Of a stretch of DNA of 64,000 nucleotides, positions 18,067-27,224 are shown one piece after another. The DNA is from Luteibacter sp. dw_328 (GTDB taxonomy: Bacteria > Pseudomonadota > Gammaproteobacteria > Xanthomonadales > Rhodanobacteraceae): contig NZ_JAAVUW010000005.1 of the NCBI RefSeq assembly GCF_018449605.1, positions 310,001-374,000 on the forward strand. The letters are read 5' to 3'. Below the pieces are notes generated by a model. It was given only the letters and a program-made list of their open reading frames with translations. It did not search any database and was not told the DNA's origin. The translations under genes were made by a program, and so were the position numbers. Every line of letters begins with the position of its first letter. The stretch's first letter is position 1.

Positions 18067-18861
18067 GTGAACGACCTGATCAGCGCCATCCTCCTCGGCA
18101 TCGTCGAAGGGATCACCGAGTTCCTTCCCGTCTCCAGCACCGGTCACCTGCTCATCGCAGAGCGCTGGCTCGGCGCGCGCTCGGACCTGTTCAACGTAGC
18201 GATCCAGGCGGGCGCCATCCTCGCGGTGACCTTCATTTACTGGCGCACCCTGTGGAGCATGGTCCAGAACTGGCGGCGCCCGGAGACGCGCGACTACGTC
18301 ATGAAGCTCGCCGTGGCGTTCCTCATCACGGCAGCCCTCGGCCTGGTCGTGACCAAACTCGGTTTCAAACTGCCGGAGACGATCACCCCGATTGCCTGGG
18401 CGTTGATCATCGGCGGCATCTGGATGATTGCGGCCGAGAAGGTCGCGATGCACCGTCCCGACCAGGTGGCGATCACGTGGCGCGTGGCGATCCTGGTTGG
18501 CCTGGCGCAAATTGTTGCGGGCATCTTCCCGGGTACATCGCGCTCCGCGTCGACGATCTTCGTCGCCATGCTTGCGGGCACCAGTAACCGCGCGGCCGCC
18601 ACCGAGTTCGCCTTCCTTGTCGGCATTCCGACCATGTACGCCGCCACGGGCTACGAGTTGCTGAAGACCTTCAGGCAGGGCGGTGCCGCCGGCGAAGACT
18701 GGACCGGACTCGGCGTCGCTTTCGTCGTCTCCACGCTCGTCGCCTTCGTCGCGGTGAAGTGGCTGCTCGGTTACATCCGCTCGCACAAGTTCACCGTGTT
18801 CGCCGTGTATCGCATCATCCTCGGCATCGCGCTGTTGCTTCTGCTTCCTGCGGGTGGTTGA
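18067..18861 (+). CDS. uppP: Undecaprenyl-diphosphatase (UppP/BacA)
   Basis: 264 residues with about eight membrane helices. It recycles undecaprenyl diphosphate to the monophosphate carrier for peptidoglycan and other envelope polymers, and over-supply gives bacitracin resistance. The two family signatures are present: GIVEGITEFLPVSSTGHLL near residues 11-29, with Glu14 and Glu18, and the phosphate-binding PGTSRSAST in the second half. The start codon is GTG. It is divergent from the efflux operon and followed 15 nt later by a regulator gene. Confidence 0.95.
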   Translation: MNDLISAILLGIVEGITEFLPVSSTGHLLIAERWLGARSDLFNVAIQAGAILAVTFIYWRTLWSMVQNWRRPETRDYVMKLAVAFLITAALGLVVTKLGFKLPETITPIAWALIIGGIWMIAAEKVAMHRPDQVAITWRVAILVGLAQIVAGIFPGTSRSASTIFVAMLAGTSNRAAATEFAFLVGIPTMYAATGYELLKTFRQGGAAGEDWTGLGVAFVVSTLVAFVAVKWLLGYIRSHKFTVFAVYRIILGIALLLLLPAGG

Positions 18862-18876
18862 GTCACCGGCCCGGCC

Positions 18877-20469
18877 ATGAACACCCGCTACCGGCTGCTC
18901 GATCTGACGATCGACCTCGCGCGCCAGCGGGTGGAGCGCGGTGACATCGCGCTCGATGTGGCCGGACTCAGTTTCCAGCTATTGGCGTGCCTGATCGAAC
19001 GCGGCGATCGCGTCGTTGGCTTCGACGAGCTGATGGAGGTCGTCTGGGCGCCCGCCGTGGTGAACGAGGAAACCGTGACCCAGCGCGTTCGCCTGCTGCG
19101 TCAGGCGCTGGGTGACGATGCGCGCCAGCCACGCTATATCCGCACCGTGCGCGGACGCGGATACCAGCTGGGTGCGCCGCCCGAACCTCTCGCCGAGGAA
19201 ATCGCGCCGCGACGGCATGCGATCTGGCCGGCACTCGCCGCCGTTGGCGTACTGGCCGCCGTCGCGCTGGGTGCCGGTTTCCTTGGCCGCGAACAGAAGC
19301 CAGTACCGACCGCGCAAGAGGAACTTCTCCAGCGCGCCCATTGGTATGCCGCCATGGGCCAGCGCGAAAACAACGAACGCGCGCTCGCCCTCTACGACGG
19401 TGCCTTGCACGAGGCCCCCGACGATGCCGACGCGCTGACCGGTGCGAGTCGGACGCGGTCGGCACGCACCTGTCTCTACAACACCGGGGCGGATGACGCG
19501 CGCGATGCGTTACGGCTGGCGGGGCGCGCCGTCGCATTGCGGCCCGATCTCGCCGACGCGTGGTCCGCACTGGGCTATGCGCGCGATTGCCTTGGCGATA
19601 TCTCCGGCGCTATCGCCGGATACGAACAAGCCGTGCGACTGGAACCTTCCGACGACGCCAGCCGCTCGTCGGCCGCCTACCTGTATCAGGAGCAAGGGCG
19701 TCTGGCGGATGCCTTGCGAGCCAATCTCGACCTGCACGGCGACCCGGCACGCGTACGTTTCCGCGACGTCCAGGTCGCGCGCGAGTACGAACTGCTCGGT
19801 TTCGGCGCGGCGGCCGAGGTCCGTTATCGACGCGTCTTCGAACTGTCGCCAGACAACGTTTTCTCCAACCTTGCCTGGCCCGCCTTCCTTTTCGCGCACG
19901 GTCGCTTCGACGAAGCGCGCGCGGCGCTGGACCAGGCCCGGGCGCGGGGTACGCCGCGCGCTGAGCTGGCGCAGCTGGATGGCGAACTCGCCCTGCGTCG
20001 CAATGACCCGGTCGCCGCGGCCAACGCGTTCGCCGAAGCCCATGCGATTCGCCCCGACTCAAGGCTCCAGACGACACTCGCGGCCGTCTATGGGCGCGTT
20101 CCTGCCAGCCCGGCGTGGCTCGCCGATCGTATTGCGCAGACCCGCTCCAGCCTGGTTGACGACCCATGGCCATCCAGCCGGCTCGAACTGGCGGTCCTGC
20201 TGCAGGCAACCGGCGATCGGCGCGGTGCGATTGCCGCCCTTTCCGACGCGGTGGACAAGGGGTGGCGAGACGCGGGCTACCTCCGCGCCTCGCCCTTGTT
20301 CGCCTCCATCGCCGGGGATCCGGCTTTCGAGGCGGTGCTCGCTGCTATCGATCGCCGGGTCACGGCGGAACGGGAAAGGGTGCTTGCGGCGCCCTGGTGC
20401 CCCGCCGACCTGAAAACCCGGCAGCTTATGCAGGAAAGCAATCAGCGCGGCAGGGACTTAAGAATGTAA
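18877..20469 (+). CDS. CadC-like winged-helix transcriptional regulator with TM helix and TPR domain
   Basis: 530 residues in three parts: an OmpR/PhoB-type winged helix (about 5-98, ending IRTVRGRGYQLG), one membrane helix (about 116-136), and a periplasmic or C-terminal TPR array (about 145-450) with repeats such as DAWSALGYARDCLGDISGAIAGYEQAVRLEP. This is the architecture of membrane-bound one-component regulators that sense a signal outside and bind DNA inside. The ribosome site is weak. Its 3' end overlaps the convergent serine-hydrolase gene by 28 nt. Its targets are unknown; uppP is its direct upstream neighbour. Confidence 0.85.
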   Translation: MNTRYRLLDLTIDLARQRVERGDIALDVAGLSFQLLACLIERGDRVVGFDELMEVVWAPAVVNEETVTQRVRLLRQALGDDARQPRYIRTVRGRGYQLGAPPEPLAEEIAPRRHAIWPALAAVGVLAAVALGAGFLGREQKPVPTAQEELLQRAHWYAAMGQRENNERALALYDGALHEAPDDADALTGASRTRSARTCLYNTGADDARDALRLAGRAVALRPDLADAWSALGYARDCLGDISGAIAGYEQAVRLEPSDDASRSSAAYLYQEQGRLADALRANLDLHGDPARVRFRDVQVAREYELLGFGAAAEVRYRRVFELSPDNVFSNLAWPAFLFAHGRFDEARAALDQARARGTPRAELAQLDGELALRRNDPVAAANAFAEAHAIRPDSRLQTTLAAVYGRVPASPAWLADRIAQTRSSLVDDPWPSSRLELAVLLQATGDRRGAIAALSDAVDKGWRDAGYLRASPLFASIAGDPAFEAVLAAIDRRVTAERERVLAAPWCPADLKTRQLMQESNQRGRDLRM

Positions 20470-21551
20470 TCGCGGAAGATGGCCTGGGACTGGGGGTGGG
20501 CGAAGCTCTTGTTGTAAGCCTTGCTGGTGACGACGGTGACCAGGCCGCGTTCGGGCAGGACGAACACATAGTTGCCGCCGTTGCCGCTCATGGCCCAGAC
20601 CTTCGTTTCCACACCGCTTATCGGGAAGCGGAACTGCCACCACAGGTAGCCATAGTCCGCATCGTCGCGAGCCTGGGCATGGGGCGTCAGCATGGTGGTC
20701 ACCCACGCCTTCGGCAGCACCTGCTTGCCATGCCACCGACCGCCATCGGCAGCGAGCAGGCCGATTCTGGCGAGGTCGCGGGACCGGTATCGCGTGCCGC
20801 CTCCGCCCATGCCGACGCCCTCACTCGAGGTATTCCACTTCACCTGGGTGATGCCCAGCGGCTGTTCCAGCGCTTCGTGCGCGAACCGGGCCAGCGGCAT
20901 CTTCGTCGCCCGCTCCACCACGGCGCCGGCCAGGAAGGCACCGGCGGTGCAGTAGGAGAATGTGCGCCCATACGGCGAATCCTTCGGACGGGTGACCCAG
21001 GGCGCGTAACCGCGAATCGGGATGTTCAGGGCGAAGTCCAGCCAGCGTTCGGAGACGTACATGCGCTCCTCGTTACCGGCGGAGAATTCATTCTCGTCAT
21101 CACACTCGAGGATCGAGCTCATCGTGATGAGGTCTTCGAGGGTGATCGCCGCCCGGCGCGGGTCCGGATGAGCGATGGAAATCTCGGGAAAGTATGCGTA
21201 CACGGGGGCCGACACGTCACGGATCGCCCCGCGCTGGATGGCGGCGCCGACGAGCATGGCCGTCAGGCTCTTGCTGGCCGAGCGGACGTCGTTGAGCAGG
21301 TCGGCCGAGCCGTCGTTGAAATAGTGCTCGTAGACCAGCTGGCCGTGGTCGACCACCAGCACGCTGGTGATCTGCTTGAAGCTGCCGTCGACCATCTTGT
21401 CGTCGAGGCTGGCGAGCGTGGCGGTGTCCCAGCCAAGCTTCGCGGCGTCGGCGACTGACCAGCCGTCAGGGGAGGCTACGGGCGGCTGGTATTGGCTGGC
21501 CGCGACCGGGAAGGCGGCGACGAGGATCAGGGCGGCAAAGGTGCGGCGCAT
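20442..21551 (-). CDS. Beta-lactamase-fold serine hydrolase (class C/ EstB-like), exported
   Basis: 369 residues with a signal peptide (MRRTFAALILVAAFPVAAS). The catalytic SxxK motif is S91-A-S-K94. The second motif position reads YCT where family members usually have YSN or YxN, and a Gly-rich SGNGGNY segment stands for the KTG/HxG position near the C terminus. Likely a periplasmic esterase, D-amino-peptidase or 6-aminohexanoate-dimer-hydrolase-type enzyme rather than a true beta-lactamase. It converges on and overlaps the regulator gene ending at 20469. Confidence 0.8.
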   Translation of the reverse strand: MRRTFAALILVAAFPVAASQYQPPVASPDGWSVADAAKLGWDTATLASLDDKMVDGSFKQITSVLVVDHGQLVYEHYFNDGSADLLNDVRSASKSLTAMLVGAAIQRGAIRDVSAPVYAYFPEISIAHPDPRRAAITLEDLITMSSILECDDENEFSAGNEERMYVSERWLDFALNIPIRGYAPWVTRPKDSPYGRTFSYCTAGAFLAGAVVERATKMPLARFAHEALEQPLGITQVKWNTSSEGVGMGGGGTRYRSRDLARIGLLAADGGRWHGKQVLPKAWVTTMLTPHAQARDDADYGYLWWQFRFPISGVETKVWAMSGNGGNYVFVLPERGLVTVVTSKAYNKSFAHPQSQAIFRDYILKSLPR

Positions 21552-21637
21552 GGTGGGGCTCCTTGGGAAGAGCCCCGAGTGGACTGCCTTGCGTCATGAA
21601 GCGCCTGACGTCCGGGTGAAGTTTTGTGAAGTCTCGC

Positions 21638-22621
21638 TTACGCCACCGCCGCGATACGCGCCGGCTCGCCCCTGCGGATCCTTTCCAGCTCGGCCATCTG
21701 CTGCTGCACGATCTGGCATTGCGGCGTGCTGGTGCGCTGGAACAGCTCACTGGTCCACTCGATGAAGGCCTGCACGCGCGCCGAGAGGTGGCGCTTCTGC
21801 GGGTAGACGATCCAGAGGTTGGAGCCGGTGGAGATCGTGTCCGTCATGATGATCTCGAGCAGGCCCTTGTCGAGCGCGCTCGCAGCGAGGCAATGGGGTG
21901 CCTGGATGATGCCCAGACCGGCAATGGCCGCCTGGATCACCGATTCGCCGTCGTTGATCATCATGTGGGCATCCACGTCCACGGCGACGCGACCACTCGG
22001 GGAGTCGAACTGCCACTGGGACGGCTTGCCCGTGCTCGGGTGGACGAAATTGACCGTGCGATGGGTCTTCAGGTGTTCGATGGTCGTCGGCACGCCGTGG
22101 CGGGCCAGGTAGGCCGGCGAGGCACAGAGTACGTTGCTGAAATGACCGATCTTGCGCGCGATCAGGCTGGAATCGGCCAGCTCACCCATGCGAATGGCGC
22201 AATCGAATCCTTCCTCGTTCAGGTCGAACGGGAAGTCGCACATGGTCAGCTCGAGGCGGATATCGGGAAACTTTGCCTCGAATTCGGCGAGGTTCGGGAT
22301 GAGCGCCGCACGCCCGACAGCGGACGACGCCGCCACCCTGAGCTTGCCCGCAGGCTTCGTTTTCGCATACCCCAAGGCTTCGGTGGCCTCGGTCAGATCG
22401 GCGAGGATCTCCTTGCAACGTGCGTAGAACGCGGAGCCATCGTCGGTCAAACGCAGTGAACGCGTCGAGCGAAAAAAGAGCCGGGCACCGAGGCTTTCCT
22501 CCAGGCGGGAAATCGCCCGACTGACACCCGACGGCGTCATCTCAAGATGCTGCGCTGCGGAAGAAAAGCTCTTGGCCTCAACCACGCGCACAAAAACGCT
22601 GATAGCGGAAAAGTCTTCCAT
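21638..22621 (-). CDS. LysR-family transcriptional regulator divergent from the RND operon
   Basis: 327 residues. The N-terminal HTH (about 1-60) contains SFSSAAQHLEMTPSGVSRAISRLEESLGARLFFRSTRSLRLT. The C-terminal part is the periplasmic-binding-protein-like effector domain (about 90-295, with the segment LSARVQAFIEWTSELF near the end). Divergent placement next to a MexEF-OprN-like pump is typical of local regulators of such pumps. A perfect CTGTGA-A-TCACAG palindrome sits 28 nt before its start and may be its own operator. The true effector is unknown. Confidence 0.9.
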   Translation of the reverse strand: MEDFSAISVFVRVVEAKSFSSAAQHLEMTPSGVSRAISRLEESLGARLFFRSTRSLRLTDDGSAFYARCKEILADLTEATEALGYAKTKPAGKLRVAASSAVGRAALIPNLAEFEAKFPDIRLELTMCDFPFDLNEEGFDCAIRMGELADSSLIARKIGHFSNVLCASPAYLARHGVPTTIEHLKTHRTVNFVHPSTGKPSQWQFDSPSGRVAVDVDAHMMINDGESVIQAAIAGLGIIQAPHCLAASALDKGLLEIIMTDTISTGSNLWIVYPQKRHLSARVQAFIEWTSELFQRTSTPQCQIVQQQMAELERIRRGEPARIAAVA

Positions 22622-22649
22622 CGCGGACTCCGGGGGTCTTCATTCGTGA

Positions 22650-22662
22650 CTGTGAATCACAG
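22650..22662. promoter_or_regulatory. Perfect 13-bp palindrome in the LysR/RND intergenic region
   Basis: CTGTGA-A-TCACAG, 29-41 nt upstream of the LysR start codon. Arm spacing of 1 nt excludes an ordinary CRP site (which needs 6). Best guess is an autoregulatory LysR site. Confidence 0.35.
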
Positions 22663-22733
22663 GCGCGATGATTGTAGACCCATTTAAGCCTTGACGAGCA
22701 AGACTTAGATTACGCCCCCTGAGACGGACCGGC

Positions 22734-22764
22734 TTGATCTCAACCAAGGTTGAGGTTGCATCCT
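22734..22764 (+). promoter_or_regulatory. SoxR/MerR-type promoter with 19-bp spacer driving the RND operon
   Basis: The 18-mer at 22738-22755, TCTCAACCAAGGTTGAGG, matches CCTCAA-N6-TTGAGG at 11 of 12 conserved half-site positions. It overlaps a stretched promoter: TTGATC (22734-22739), 19-nt spacer, CATCCT (22759-22764). A long spacer with a dyad inside it is characteristic of MerR-family activation, and this dyad resembles the SoxR box. No soxR gene lies in the window. Confidence 0.55.
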
Positions 22765-22815
22765 GCACCGCCGCACGACTTTCCCGCCTACTTATCAAGC
22801 TCTCAGGACATCGTC

Positions 22816-24024
22816 ATGAAGAAGAAACTCCTGTTCGGTTCGTCCGCGCTCGCGGTCGCGATCGCTTCGGCGCTCTGGCTCAGCGCCGGCAGCTCGCCGA
22901 CGCACGCCGCCGAGCCCGCCGCCGCCAAGCCCGCACCGGAAGTCACCGTGGCCCAGGTGTTGCTGCGTCCCGTCTCCGATGCCAACGCGTTCACCGGCCG
23001 CATCCAGGCGGTGGATACGATCCAGATCAAGCCGCGTGTCAGCGGCTACGTCGACTCGGTGCATTTCCGCGAGGGCGCCGCCGTGAAGAAGGGCGACCTG
23101 CTCTTCACCATCGACCCCCGCCCGTACCGCGCCGAGACTGACCGCCTTGCCGCCAACCTCGCCCAGGCCAGGGCGGAAGCGAAGAATGCGGACGCCAATG
23201 CGGCCCGCGGCAGCAAGCTGGTCCAGCAGCACGCCGTGTCTCAGGAAGAAGCCGACCGTCTCGATACCGCCGCCGCCAGCGCCAAGGCGCAGGTCGCTTC
23301 GGTACAGGCAGCGCTGGATAACGCCCGCCTCAATCTTTCCTTCACCGAGGTTCGCGCCCCCGTGGACGGCAAGGTCAGCAATGCCCAGATCACCGCCGGC
23401 AACCTCGTCACCCCGACCGACACGCTGACCAGCGTCGTCACCGTCGACCCGATGTATGTCTACTTCGACGTGGACGAGCAGACCTTCCTCAAGCTCGATC
23501 GCCTGCGCCGCGCCAGTGGCCATGCGCCCGACGTGGAAATGGGTCTGGCCGACGAACAGGGCTATCCGCACATCGGCAAGATCGACTTCGTCGACAACCA
23601 GATTCGCGCCGGTGCCGGCACGATCCGTCTGCGCGCCGTGTTCCCGAACACCGACGGCGAGTACACCGCCGGCCTGTTCGCGCGCGTCGAACTGCGTAGC
23701 GGCAACACCCAGCCGCGCGCCCTGATCGACGACAAGGCTGTGGGTACCGACCTCGGTAACAAGTTCGTCTACGTCGTCGGCAAGGACAAGAAGGTGGAAT
23801 ACCGCCGCGTATCGACCGGTGCCCTTGTGGATGGCTTGCGCGTGGTCGACTCCGGCCTCAACGCCGAGGACGTCGTGGTCGTGAACGGCCTGCAGCGCGT
23901 GCGCCCGGGCGTGGAAGTGAATGCGAAGCGCGTGGCGATGGCCTCGCTGGTGCCGGAAAGCGCGCGTAACGTCGCCGCCGCCCGTCCCGCCGGCGTCGAC
24001 AGCGTGGCGAAGACCCAGGACTGA
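22816..24024 (+). CDS. RND efflux periplasmic adaptor (MexE/AcrA type)
   Basis: 402 residues from the ATG at 22816 (AGGA about 8 nt upstream). An export signal (KKKLLFGSSALAVAIASALWL) has no lipobox Cys. The biotinyl-lipoyl half-motifs IKPRVSGYVDSVHFREGAAVKKGDLLFTIDP and NLSFTEVRAPVDGKVSN flank an alpha-hairpin (about 115-185). The beta-barrel and membrane-proximal domains follow. It couples the inner-membrane RND pump encoded 6 nt downstream to the outer-membrane channel. It is the first gene of a four-gene operon. Confidence 0.93.
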   Translation: MKKKLLFGSSALAVAIASALWLSAGSSPTHAAEPAAAKPAPEVTVAQVLLRPVSDANAFTGRIQAVDTIQIKPRVSGYVDSVHFREGAAVKKGDLLFTIDPRPYRAETDRLAANLAQARAEAKNADANAARGSKLVQQHAVSQEEADRLDTAAASAKAQVASVQAALDNARLNLSFTEVRAPVDGKVSNAQITAGNLVTPTDTLTSVVTVDPMYVYFDVDEQTFLKLDRLRRASGHAPDVEMGLADEQGYPHIGKIDFVDNQIRAGAGTIRLRAVFPNTDGEYTAGLFARVELRSGNTQPRALIDDKAVGTDLGNKFVYVVGKDKKVEYRRVSTGALVDGLRVVDSGLNAEDVVVVNGLQRVRPGVEVNAKRVAMASLVPESARNVAAARPAGVDSVAKTQD

Positions 24025-24030
24025 TTCCTC

Positions 24031-27000
24031 ATGAAAATCGCGCAATATTTTGTTGAACGCCCCATCCTGGCGGGCGTGCTGTCGGTGCTGTTCCTGATCG
24101 CGGGCGGTATCGCCGTGTTCAAGCTGCCCATCAGCGAATACCCGGAGGTCGTCCCACCGACCGTCGTGGTCAAGGCGAGCTATCCCGGCGCCAACCCGAA
24201 GGTCATCGCCGAAACCGTCGCCACGCCGCTCGAAGAACAGATCAACGGCGTGGAAGGCATGCTCTACACCTCGTCGCAGTCCACCAGCGATGGCCAGATG
24301 ACCCTGACGGTCACCTTTGCCCTCGGCACCGACCTCGACAACGCGCAGGTGCAGACGCAGAACCGCGTCGCGCAGGCCCTGCCCCGACTGCCCGAGGAAG
24401 TGCAGCGTCTCGGTGTCACGACGACCAAGAGCTCGCCCGACCTGACCATGGTCGTGCATCTGACCTCGCCGGATAACCGTTACGACATGCTGTACCTGTC
24501 GAACTATGCCCGTACGCGCATCAAGGACCAGCTTGCCCGTCTCGACGGCGTGGGCGATGTTCAGCTGTTCGGCGCGGGCGAGTACAGCATGCGCGTGTGG
24601 ATGAACCCGGAGAAGCTGGCCATCCGCAACCTGACCACGGGTGACGTGATCAAGGCGGTGCGCGAGCAGAACATCGAAGTGGCTGCCGGTGCACTCAACG
24701 CGCCTCCCGGCCCGAACTCGAATGCCTTCCAGGTCAACATCAACACGCAAGGCCGCCTCGTCACCGAGGACGACTTCCTCAATATCATCGTGCGTAGCGA
24801 CCCCACCGGTTCGGTCACCCACCTGCGCGACGTCGCTCGCGTGGAACTGGGCTCCAGCAGCTATGCCCTGCGCAGCCTGCTGAATAACCGCGAAGCCGTG
24901 GCGATTCCGATCTTCCAGCGCCCGGGCTCGAACGCCATCGCGATTTCCGATGAAGTGCGCGCGGAGATGGCAACGCTGAAGAAGGACTTCCCGCAAGGCG
25001 TCGACTACACCATCGTCTACGATCCGACCGTGTTCGTGCGTGGCTCGATCGAAGCGGTCGTGCACACATTGTTCGAAGCGATCATCCTCGTCGTGCTCGT
25101 GGTGATCCTGTTCCTGCAGACCTGGCGCGCATCGATCATTCCGCTCGTCGCCGTGCCGGTTTCACTGATCGGCACGTTCGCGGTGATGTACCTGGTCGGC
25201 TTTTCCCTCAATGCACTGTCGCTGTTCGGGCTGGTGCTGGCCATCGGTATCGTCGTCGACGATGCGATCGTCGTCGTGGAGAACGTCGAACGACATATCG
25301 AGCATGGTCTCGATCCGAAAATGGCCACGCGCCAGGCCATGACCGAAGTGACCGGCCCGATTGTCGCCACGGCGCTGGTGCTGTGTGCCGTGTTCGTCCC
25401 CGCCGCCTTCATCAGTGGTCTGACCGGCCAGTTCTATCGCCAGTTCGCCCTGACGATCGCTATCTCGACCGTGATCTCCGCCTTCAACTCGCTGACCCTG
25501 AGCCCGGCACTCGCCGCGCTGCTGCTGAAGGGCCGTGATGAGCCGAAGGATAAGCTCACCGTACTGATGGACCGCAGCCTCGGCTGGGTCTTCCGTCCGT
25601 TCAATCGCGTTTTCGAGCGTGCCTCGAACTCGTACGTCGGCGGCGTGAAGAAGATCCTGCGTTTCGCGGTGGTGATGCTGGTGCTGTATGCCGGCCTGGT
25701 TGGCCTGGGTGTGCTCGGCTTCGCGAAGACCCCGACCGGTTTCGTCCCGCCGCAGGACAAGCAGTACCTGGTCGCGTTCGCGCAGCTACCGGATGCCGCC
25801 TCGCTCGACCGCACCGAAACCGTCATCCGCGAAATGGGCGACATCGCCCTGAAAGACCCGGGCGCTGCGAACGCCGTGCAGTTCCCGGGACTGTCGATCA
25901 ACGGTTTCACTAACAGCACCAACTCGGGCATCGTCTTCGTTACGCTGAAGCCATTCGAGGAGCGCCGCGACAAGGATCTCTCCGCGGACGCCATCGTTGC
26001 ACGCCTCAACGCGAAGTTCGCTTCGATCCAGGGTGCGTACATCGCGATCTTCCCGCCGCCGCCGGTAAACGGCCTCGGTACGATCGGTGGTTTCCGCATC
26101 CAGCTCGAGGATCGTGGTGACCTCGGCTTCGACGAGTTGTACAAGCAGACCCAGGGCATCATCGGGGCCAGCCAGAAAACGCCGGAGCTCGCTCATCTGT
26201 TCAGCAGCTTCCAGGTGAACGTGCCGCAGTTCGACGCCGACATCGATCGTGAGAAGGCCAAGTCCGAAGGTATCGATCTGGGCGACGTGTTCCAGACCAT
26301 GCAGGCGTACCTGGGCTCGCTCTACGTCAACGACTTCAACCGCTTCGGTCGCACCTACCAGGTGAACGTGTCGGCAGAGCCGTCGTTCCGTCACGAACCG
26401 TCCGATGTGGTCGGCCTCAAGACCCGCAATGCCGCCGGTGACCTCGTGCCGCTCGGCTCGTTCCTGACGATGCGCCAGACCAACGGCCCGGATCGCGTGC
26501 AGCACTACAACGGCTACCCGACCGCCGAGATCAACGGCGGCGCGGCACCGGGATACAGCACGGGACAGGCGCAGGAAGCGATGGAGAAGCTGGTCAACAC
26601 GAGCCTGCCCAACGGCATGAGCTACGAGTGGACGGAGCTGACCTACCAGCAGATCCTTGCCGGTAACACTGCGGTACTGGTGTTCCCGCTGTCGGTACTG
26701 CTCGTCTTCCTGGTGCTGGCATCGTTGTACGAGAGCCTGAGCTTGCCACTGGCGGTCATCCTGATCGTACCGATGGTGCTGCTGTCCGCTATCGCCGGCG
26801 TGATCGTCACTGGCGGCGACAACAACATCTTCACCCAGATCGGCCTGATCGTGCTGGTGGGCCTGGCCTGCAAGAACGCCATCCTCATCGTCGAGTTCGC
26901 TCGCGAGGCCGAGATCGAAGGCATGAACCGTGTGGACGCCGTGCTCGAAGCGGCCCGCCTGCGACTGCGTCCGATCCTGATGACCTCGTTCGCCTTCATC

Positions 27001-27222
27001 ATGGGTGTGGTGCCGCTGGTGACCTCGCACGGTGCCGGTGCGGAGATGCGTCATGCGATGGGCGTGGCGGTATTCGCCGGCATGCTCGGTGTCACCTTCT
27101 TCGGCCTGATCTTCACCCCGCTCTTCTATGTGCTGATCCGCGGTTGGAACGAACGCTCGGCAGCGAACCGTGCTGCACGTCGTGAGCGTCGTCTCCTTGA
27201 ACACGCGGCTCGGGAGTCGTGA
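24031..27222 (+). CDS. RND multidrug efflux permease, HAE1 family (MexF-like)
   Basis: 1063 residues, the family's usual length, with 12 membrane helices and two large periplasmic loops. Helix 1 is preceded by MKIAQYFVERPILAGVLS. The proton-relay helix reads IGIVVDDAIVVVENVERH, with the paired Asp. The HAE1 motif GANPKVIAETVATPLEEQINGVEGM and the later GLACKNAILIVEFA are visible. It exports amphiphilic drugs by proton antiport as a trimer. The overall pattern is closer to MexF than to AcrB/MexB, judged by eye. Confidence 0.95.
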   Translation: MKIAQYFVERPILAGVLSVLFLIAGGIAVFKLPISEYPEVVPPTVVVKASYPGANPKVIAETVATPLEEQINGVEGMLYTSSQSTSDGQMTLTVTFALGTDLDNAQVQTQNRVAQALPRLPEEVQRLGVTTTKSSPDLTMVVHLTSPDNRYDMLYLSNYARTRIKDQLARLDGVGDVQLFGAGEYSMRVWMNPEKLAIRNLTTGDVIKAVREQNIEVAAGALNAPPGPNSNAFQVNINTQGRLVTEDDFLNIIVRSDPTGSVTHLRDVARVELGSSSYALRSLLNNREAVAIPIFQRPGSNAIAISDEVRAEMATLKKDFPQGVDYTIVYDPTVFVRGSIEAVVHTLFEAIILVVLVVILFLQTWRASIIPLVAVPVSLIGTFAVMYLVGFSLNALSLFGLVLAIGIVVDDAIVVVENVERHIEHGLDPKMATRQAMTEVTGPIVATALVLCAVFVPAAFISGLTGQFYRQFALTIAISTVISAFNSLTLSPALAALLLKGRDEPKDKLTVLMDRSLGWVFRPFNRVFERASNSYVGGVKKILRFAVVMLVLYAGLVGLGVLGFAKTPTGFVPPQDKQYLVAFAQLPDAASLDRTETVIREMGDIALKDPGAANAVQFPGLSINGFTNSTNSGIVFVTLKPFEERRDKDLSADAIVARLNAKFASIQGAYIAIFPPPPVNGLGTIGGFRIQLEDRGDLGFDELYKQTQGIIGASQKTPELAHLFSSFQVNVPQFDADIDREKAKSEGIDLGDVFQTMQAYLGSLYVNDFNRFGRTYQVNVSAEPSFRHEPSDVVGLKTRNAAGDLVPLGSFLTMRQTNGPDRVQHYNGYPTAEINGGAAPGYSTGQAQEAMEKLVNTSLPNGMSYEWTELTYQQILAGNTAVLVFPLSVLLVFLVLASLYESLSLPLAVILIVPMVLLSAIAGVIVTGGDNNIFTQIGLIVLVGLACKNAILIVEFAREAEIEGMNRVDAVLEAARLRLRPILMTSFAFIMGVVPLVTSHGAGAEMRHAMGVAVFAGMLGVTFFGLIFTPLFYVLIRGWNERSAANRAARRERRLLEHAARES

Positions 27223-27224
27223 TC

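Noticed and set aside
22650-22662. CRP site
   Set aside because: TGTGA-N1-TCACA has the right half-sites but spacing of 1 instead of 6.
22795-25065. 756-codon open frame on the minus strand across the RND adaptor and permease
   Set aside because: Antisense shadow of two well-identified genes; high GC keeps stop codons rare. Its translation is low-complexity His/Gly/Val-rich sequence without a family.
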